From Deltaproteobacteria bacterium UBA2221 (GTDB lineage Bacteria; Desulfobacterota; Syntrophorhabdia; Syntrophorhabdales; WCHB1-27): a stretch of DNA of 15,941 nucleotides. The stretch lies in assembly GCA_002328485.1 (NCBI GenBank), contig DCUF01000043.1, positions 1 through 15,941 of the forward strand, written 5' to 3'. The first letter of the stretch is position 1. Each line of letters opens with the position of its first letter. The notes under the pieces were generated by a model. That model worked only from the letters and a program-made list of their open reading frames with translations, did not search any database and was not told where the DNA came from. Both the position numbers and the translations under genes were made by a program. Below are positions 12,951 to 15,941 of this stretch, one piece after another.

Positions 12951-14661
12951 GATTCTCGGCAAAATAATCGACATTTCTCATTCCAACCTTGAGATTGCCG
13001 CTCGTCTTAACGCGGTTCTTAACGTGCTCTCTTCTGCCTTGCATTACGATGAGGCGCTCATCTACACCCTCGACAAGGACAAACGGCTTACCTGTCGCTA
13101 CATGAACCGCGACGGTCACCTGCTCGACTTCCTTGGGGATTACCGTTGTCATATCGGAGAAGGTGTAGTGGGTACGGTAGCACAAAAAAGAACGCCTCTC
13201 TTCTACACCATAAAAGACATCCCTCCGCGCTTCGGCTGCCTTTTTTACTCGAAATTAGACATTTATACCGATCGTTATCGGGTTTTCGCCTTTTATCCTT
13301 TGGCAGACGATAGCTTCCTGTACGGGGTCCTCCTTCTCTGCTCGTCCCGGAAGGAAACCATCACCGACCAGGAAAAATTTATTCTTTCTATCGCCTCTCG
13401 GGAGCTTGGGGGCATTCTTCGTACCTATGACCTTCACCTCTCCTCGAAAAGAAGGATCAGCGAACTCGCGACGCTGTCAGAGCTCGGCAAGGTCCTGACA
13501 TCGACCAGCGAGCCCCACATAATATTGGATTCTATTGCCCTTATCACGTCTAAGGCATTGAGCGCTGGCTTCGGCACCATCCGCCTGCAGTATGCCTTCC
13601 TCAAGTTGGACGTCCAACGGTTCACTTCGGGATCGATCGATCCCACGGTTCAAGAACAGGTGTACGCCCTCGAGAATCAGGTGCTCCGCTCCAAGAAGCC
13701 CGCTGCCCTCTTGGACCTTGCTCCTTCAGGAAATTCCGTTCATTATTCCATCTTTGCTGTTCCCATTATTTCCAGAGATCGCGTGCTCGGAACCATCTGC
13801 CTGGGCCGACAACGGGATCCCCAGTCTCTCTCCGAGGAGGATGACGATCAATATCTGATCAGCACCATAGCAAATTATATATCCAGTGGCCTGGAGAATG
13901 CCCTCCTCAACATTAAGCTCCGAGATGTCTTGAGAGAACTGGGGGATGCGCAACGAAGGCTCATCGAACACGAGAAATTGCGCAGTTTGGGCGAGATGAC
14001 GGCAAATATAGCCCACGAGATCAAAAACCCCCTGGTCATCATCGGTGGCTTTACAAAGCGATTGGCAAAAAAGGTTCAGCTCGACGAAAGGGAACACAGG
14101 TATATAGACATTATCCTCAAAGAGGTGGTCCGCCTCGAGTCCATCCTTACCGAGATTCTTACCTACGTCAAGGAAACGCCCCTTCTCCTCGAAACCTGCG
14201 ATATCAACGCCCTACTGGATGAACTCCTCTATCTGCTCGCTTCCGACACAACCTGGGGAGATATACACATTGTCAAGGAGTACAACGAGTCCTCTCCGAC
14301 GATCATCTGCGACGTTCAGCAGATCAAACAGGTATTGATCAACATCTTGATGAATGCCTTTGATGCCATGACCGGAAAGGGCACGATCACGGTCAAGACC
14401 GAAGGCGTTATCCATCGAGATCGCTCATTTGTAGCCGTCTCTCTCATGGATACAGGAGGAGGTATTGACCCGGCCCTTCTTGACAACATATTTAATCCCT
14501 TTTTTACCACGAAGGACCGTGGCAGCGGACTCGGGCTTGCCATATCAAACAAAATCGTCATGCATCATAACGGCCACATAGAAGTAAAGAATAAGGCCGG
14601 GGAAGGGGTAACCTTCATTGTATATCTGCCGGCGAAGAGCACATTACTAAAAGAGGGGTGA
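12916..14661 (+). CDS. Soluble sensor histidine kinase with two GAF-like domains
   Basis: This 581-residue protein has no transmembrane segment, so it is cytoplasmic. Residues about 25-170 form a GAF-like domain (HIGEGVVGTVAQKRTPLF at 79-96) and about 183-330 a second one. A short coiled coil follows, then the dimerization/phosphoacceptor domain with AHEIKNPL (His367). The HATPase domain has the N-box around ILMNAFDAM (N480), G1 DTGGGI (512-517), F-box NPFFTT (527-532) and G2 GSGLGL (536-541). It autophosphorylates on His367 and presumably passes phosphate to the receiver gene that follows. GAF domains bind small ligands or redox/nucleotide signals; the ligand is unknown. The start overlaps glgA by 35 bp. 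An alternative ATG at 12937 would leave a 14-bp overlap, and neither has a strong ribosome binding site. The position suggests control linked to carbon storage. Confidence 0.93.
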   Translation: MKKQSGSMDYVKILGKIIDISHSNLEIAARLNAVLNVLSSALHYDEALIYTLDKDKRLTCRYMNRDGHLLDFLGDYRCHIGEGVVGTVAQKRTPLFYTIKDIPPRFGCLFYSKLDIYTDRYRVFAFYPLADDSFLYGVLLLCSSRKETITDQEKFILSIASRELGGILRTYDLHLSSKRRISELATLSELGKVLTSTSEPHIILDSIALITSKALSAGFGTIRLQYAFLKLDVQRFTSGSIDPTVQEQVYALENQVLRSKKPAALLDLAPSGNSVHYSIFAVPIISRDRVLGTICLGRQRDPQSLSEEDDDQYLISTIANYISSGLENALLNIKLRDVLRELGDAQRRLIEHEKLRSLGEMTANIAHEIKNPLVIIGGFTKRLAKKVQLDEREHRYIDIILKEVVRLESILTEILTYVKETPLLLETCDINALLDELLYLLASDTTWGDIHIVKEYNESSPTIICDVQQIKQVLINILMNAFDAMTGKGTITVKTEGVIHRDRSFVAVSLMDTGGGIDPALLDNIFNPFFTTKDRGSGLGLAISNKIVMHHNGHIEVKNKAGEGVTFIVYLPAKSTLLKEG

Positions 14662-14663
14662 TC

Positions 14664-15029
14664 ATGGAACCGAAACGCATACTTATTGTGGACGACGAAG
14701 AGCACATCAGGCTCCTCTTTAAGGAAGAGCTCGAGGAAGAGGGTTACGCCGTTGACATCGCCTCGAACGGCTTTGAGGCTCTCGACAAGATACGAGATTT
14801 GGACTTCGGGGTCGTCGTTCTTGATATAAAGATGCCTGGGATGGATGGAATTCAGACCTTGAGCGAAATCAAGAAGATCAATCGCGATCAACGGGTGATT
14901 CTCTGCTCGGCCTACGGCGAGTTTAAGCAGGACTTCGGAAGCTGGGTCTCTGATGGCTACGTCGTAAAATCAGCCGACACTCGTGAGCTCAAGGATATGA
15001 TAAAGATGATTCTGGAGAAGGCGTCATGA
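14664..15029 (+). CDS. Stand-alone response regulator receiver (CheY/Spo0F-like)
   Basis: This 121-residue protein is only a receiver domain. Acidic pair D10-D11 (ILIVDDEEH), phosphoacceptor Asp54 (VVLDIKMPGMDG), Ser82 in the T/S position (CSAYGE) and Lys102 (VVKSAD) are all present. There is no DNA-binding or enzymatic output domain, so it must act through a partner protein or as a phosphorelay intermediate. I chose the ATG at 14664 because AGAGGGG lies 5 bases upstream; a GTG two codons earlier (14658) overlaps the kinase stop. The preceding kinase is its likely phosphodonor. Its stop overlaps the galU start by 4 bp (ATGA). Confidence 0.92.
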   Translation: MEPKRILIVDDEEHIRLLFKEELEEEGYAVDIASNGFEALDKIRDLDFGVVVLDIKMPGMDGIQTLSEIKKINRDQRVILCSAYGEFKQDFGSWVSDGYVVKSADTRELKDMIKMILEKAS

Positions 15030-15904
15030 AACGAGTGAGAAAGGCCGTCATCCCCGCAGGCGGTTTTGGCACCCGGCTTCTACCCGCCACGAAGGTAATC
15101 CCGAAAGAGATGCTTCCTGTGGTCGACAAACCGCTCGTACAATTTATCGTCGAAGAGATCGCCCAAGCTGGTATCGAAGAGGTAATCCTCATCACAGGGA
15201 GGGAAAAGGGGTCTATAGAAGATCATTTTGACAGCTTTACCGAGCTCGAGCTATTCCTCGAAAAGAAAAACAAGCCAGACCTTCTCGAACTGGTCAGGTC
15301 TCTTTCTAAAATGGCCCGCATCGTTTCGGTCCGTCAGCCCTACCCCATGGGATTAGGACACGCAATTTTGTGTGCCAAAACCCTCATAAACGATGAGCCC
15401 TTTGCCGTTCTTCTGCCCGACGATCTCATTATTTCCCGGACGCCCTGCATAGCACAGCTTCTTTCCGTATATGAAGAGTACCATCAGCCGGTCATCGCCA
15501 TTCAACGTGTCCCCGACGATGAGACCCGGAATTACGGTATCATCAAGCCCCAGACCGTAAGTGACGGGCTCCACGCCGTCCTCGACCTCGTCGAGAAGCC
15601 CCTGAAAGACGCGCCAAGTAATCTCGCAGTCATCGGCCGCTACATCCTTCCACCGGAACTCTTCTCCCGCCTGGAGAGGACTTATGCCGGCGTTGGCGGA
15701 GAGATTCAACTTACCGACGCCCTCCGGACACTTCTCCCAACCACTCCCCTTCTTGGCTTGGAGTACGAAGGAACCCGTTTTGACGCAGGCAACAGGGCAG
15801 GCTTCGTCAAAGCAAACCTCTTTGTTGGTCTGCAGAACCCAGAAATTAGGGAGGAAATAGTCTCTTTTCTAAAAGACCTTGATATTGGCGGCACAATCAA
15901 ATAG
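15026..15904 (+). CDS. galU: UTP-glucose-1-phosphate uridylyltransferase
   Basis: This 292-residue GalU makes UDP-glucose and pyrophosphate from UTP and glucose-1-phosphate. The N-terminal nucleotide-binding signature AVIPAGGFGTRLLPATKVIP and KEMLPVVDKP (with the conserved Lys) are diagnostic. Typical later segments are PLGLGHA-like YPMGLGHAIL, LLPDDL, VEKP and the C-terminal RFDAGNRAGFVKAN (Asp-Ala-Gly substrate-binding region). Length is normal. The start overlaps the receiver gene by the ATGA tetranucleotide, with GGAGAAGG upstream. UDP-glucose is also a substrate of GalT, so the first and last genes of this operon share a metabolite. Confidence 0.96.
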   Translation: MKRVRKAVIPAGGFGTRLLPATKVIPKEMLPVVDKPLVQFIVEEIAQAGIEEVILITGREKGSIEDHFDSFTELELFLEKKNKPDLLELVRSLSKMARIVSVRQPYPMGLGHAILCAKTLINDEPFAVLLPDDLIISRTPCIAQLLSVYEEYHQPVIAIQRVPDDETRNYGIIKPQTVSDGLHAVLDLVEKPLKDAPSNLAVIGRYILPPELFSRLERTYAGVGGEIQLTDALRTLLPTTPLLGLEYEGTRFDAGNRAGFVKANLFVGLQNPEIREEIVSFLKDLDIGGTIK

Positions 15905-15918
15905 GATATCAGGAAATT

Positions 15919-15941
15919 GGGGGTGTAGCTCAGCGGGAGAG
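15919..15941 (+). tRNA. tRNA gene, 5' end only (probably tRNA-Ala)
   Basis: The last 23 bases begin GGGGGTGTAGCTCAG, a textbook tRNA start. The seven-base acceptor strand GGGGGTG is followed by TA (positions 8-9), then the D-stem GCTC and loop AGCGGGA, and GAG begins the 3' D-stem. GGGGGTG with this D-arm is typical of bacterial tRNA-Ala, but the anticodon lies beyond the window, so the identity is a guess. It starts 14 bp after the galU stop. Confidence 0.85.

Noticed and set aside
1..15941. CRISPR array, insertion sequence with transposase, or prophage genes
   Set aside because: I found no regularly spaced direct repeats, no transposase or integrase motifs and no phage structural genes by reading both strands.

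Overview
The window reads as a bacterial chromosome of moderate G+C content. Dense Shine-Dalgarno-led genes, a galT-glgA-kinase-receiver-galU operon and two ParB-type parS palindromes fit a free-living Gram-negative bacterium. A Desulfobacterota/deltaproteobacterial origin is my best guess, from gene content alone and with low certainty. Exact parS sites usually cluster around the replication origin, so the window may lie in the origin-proximal domain.

Left part (1-2978, minus strand) is a decaying type I restriction-modification locus. It holds the 5' end of an hsdS specificity gene, running off the window edge, preceded by an hsdM methyltransferase gene. The hsdM gene has lost its normal N-terminus and carries a one-base frameshift near 1008-1010. 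About 390 bp of non-coding or remnant DNA follows (2808-3201), with two strong hairpins and a very small ORF that has a near-perfect ribosome binding site.

Middle part (3202-7979, minus strand) is the most unusual region: a tight three-gene operon. Its order is an endonuclease/exonuclease/phosphatase (EEP) protein with two helix-turn-helix-like repeats, then a Fic-domain protein, then a phospholipase-D-superfamily protein with two intact HKD motifs. The gaps are 38 and 6 bp. Two apparent phosphodiesterases/nucleases with a predicted nucleotidyl-transferring enzyme, beside a restriction-modification locus, suggest an undescribed conflict or defence module. No member matches a named system that I recognise. 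A sigma70-like promoter and a 12-bp palindrome lie just upstream.

Intergenic region 7980-8285 carries that promoter and the two parS sites, 151 bp apart.

Right part looks like core genome. On the minus strand are a cobalamin-binding-type radical SAM protein and a rhomboid protease with a terminator. Divergently, on the plus strand, is a compact operon: galT, glgA, a soluble GAF-GAF histidine kinase, a stand-alone receiver and galU. It joins UDP-sugar interconversion, glycogen synthesis and a cytoplasmic two-component system through overlaps or an 8-bp gap. The window ends in the first 23 bases of a tRNA gene, probably tRNA-Ala.
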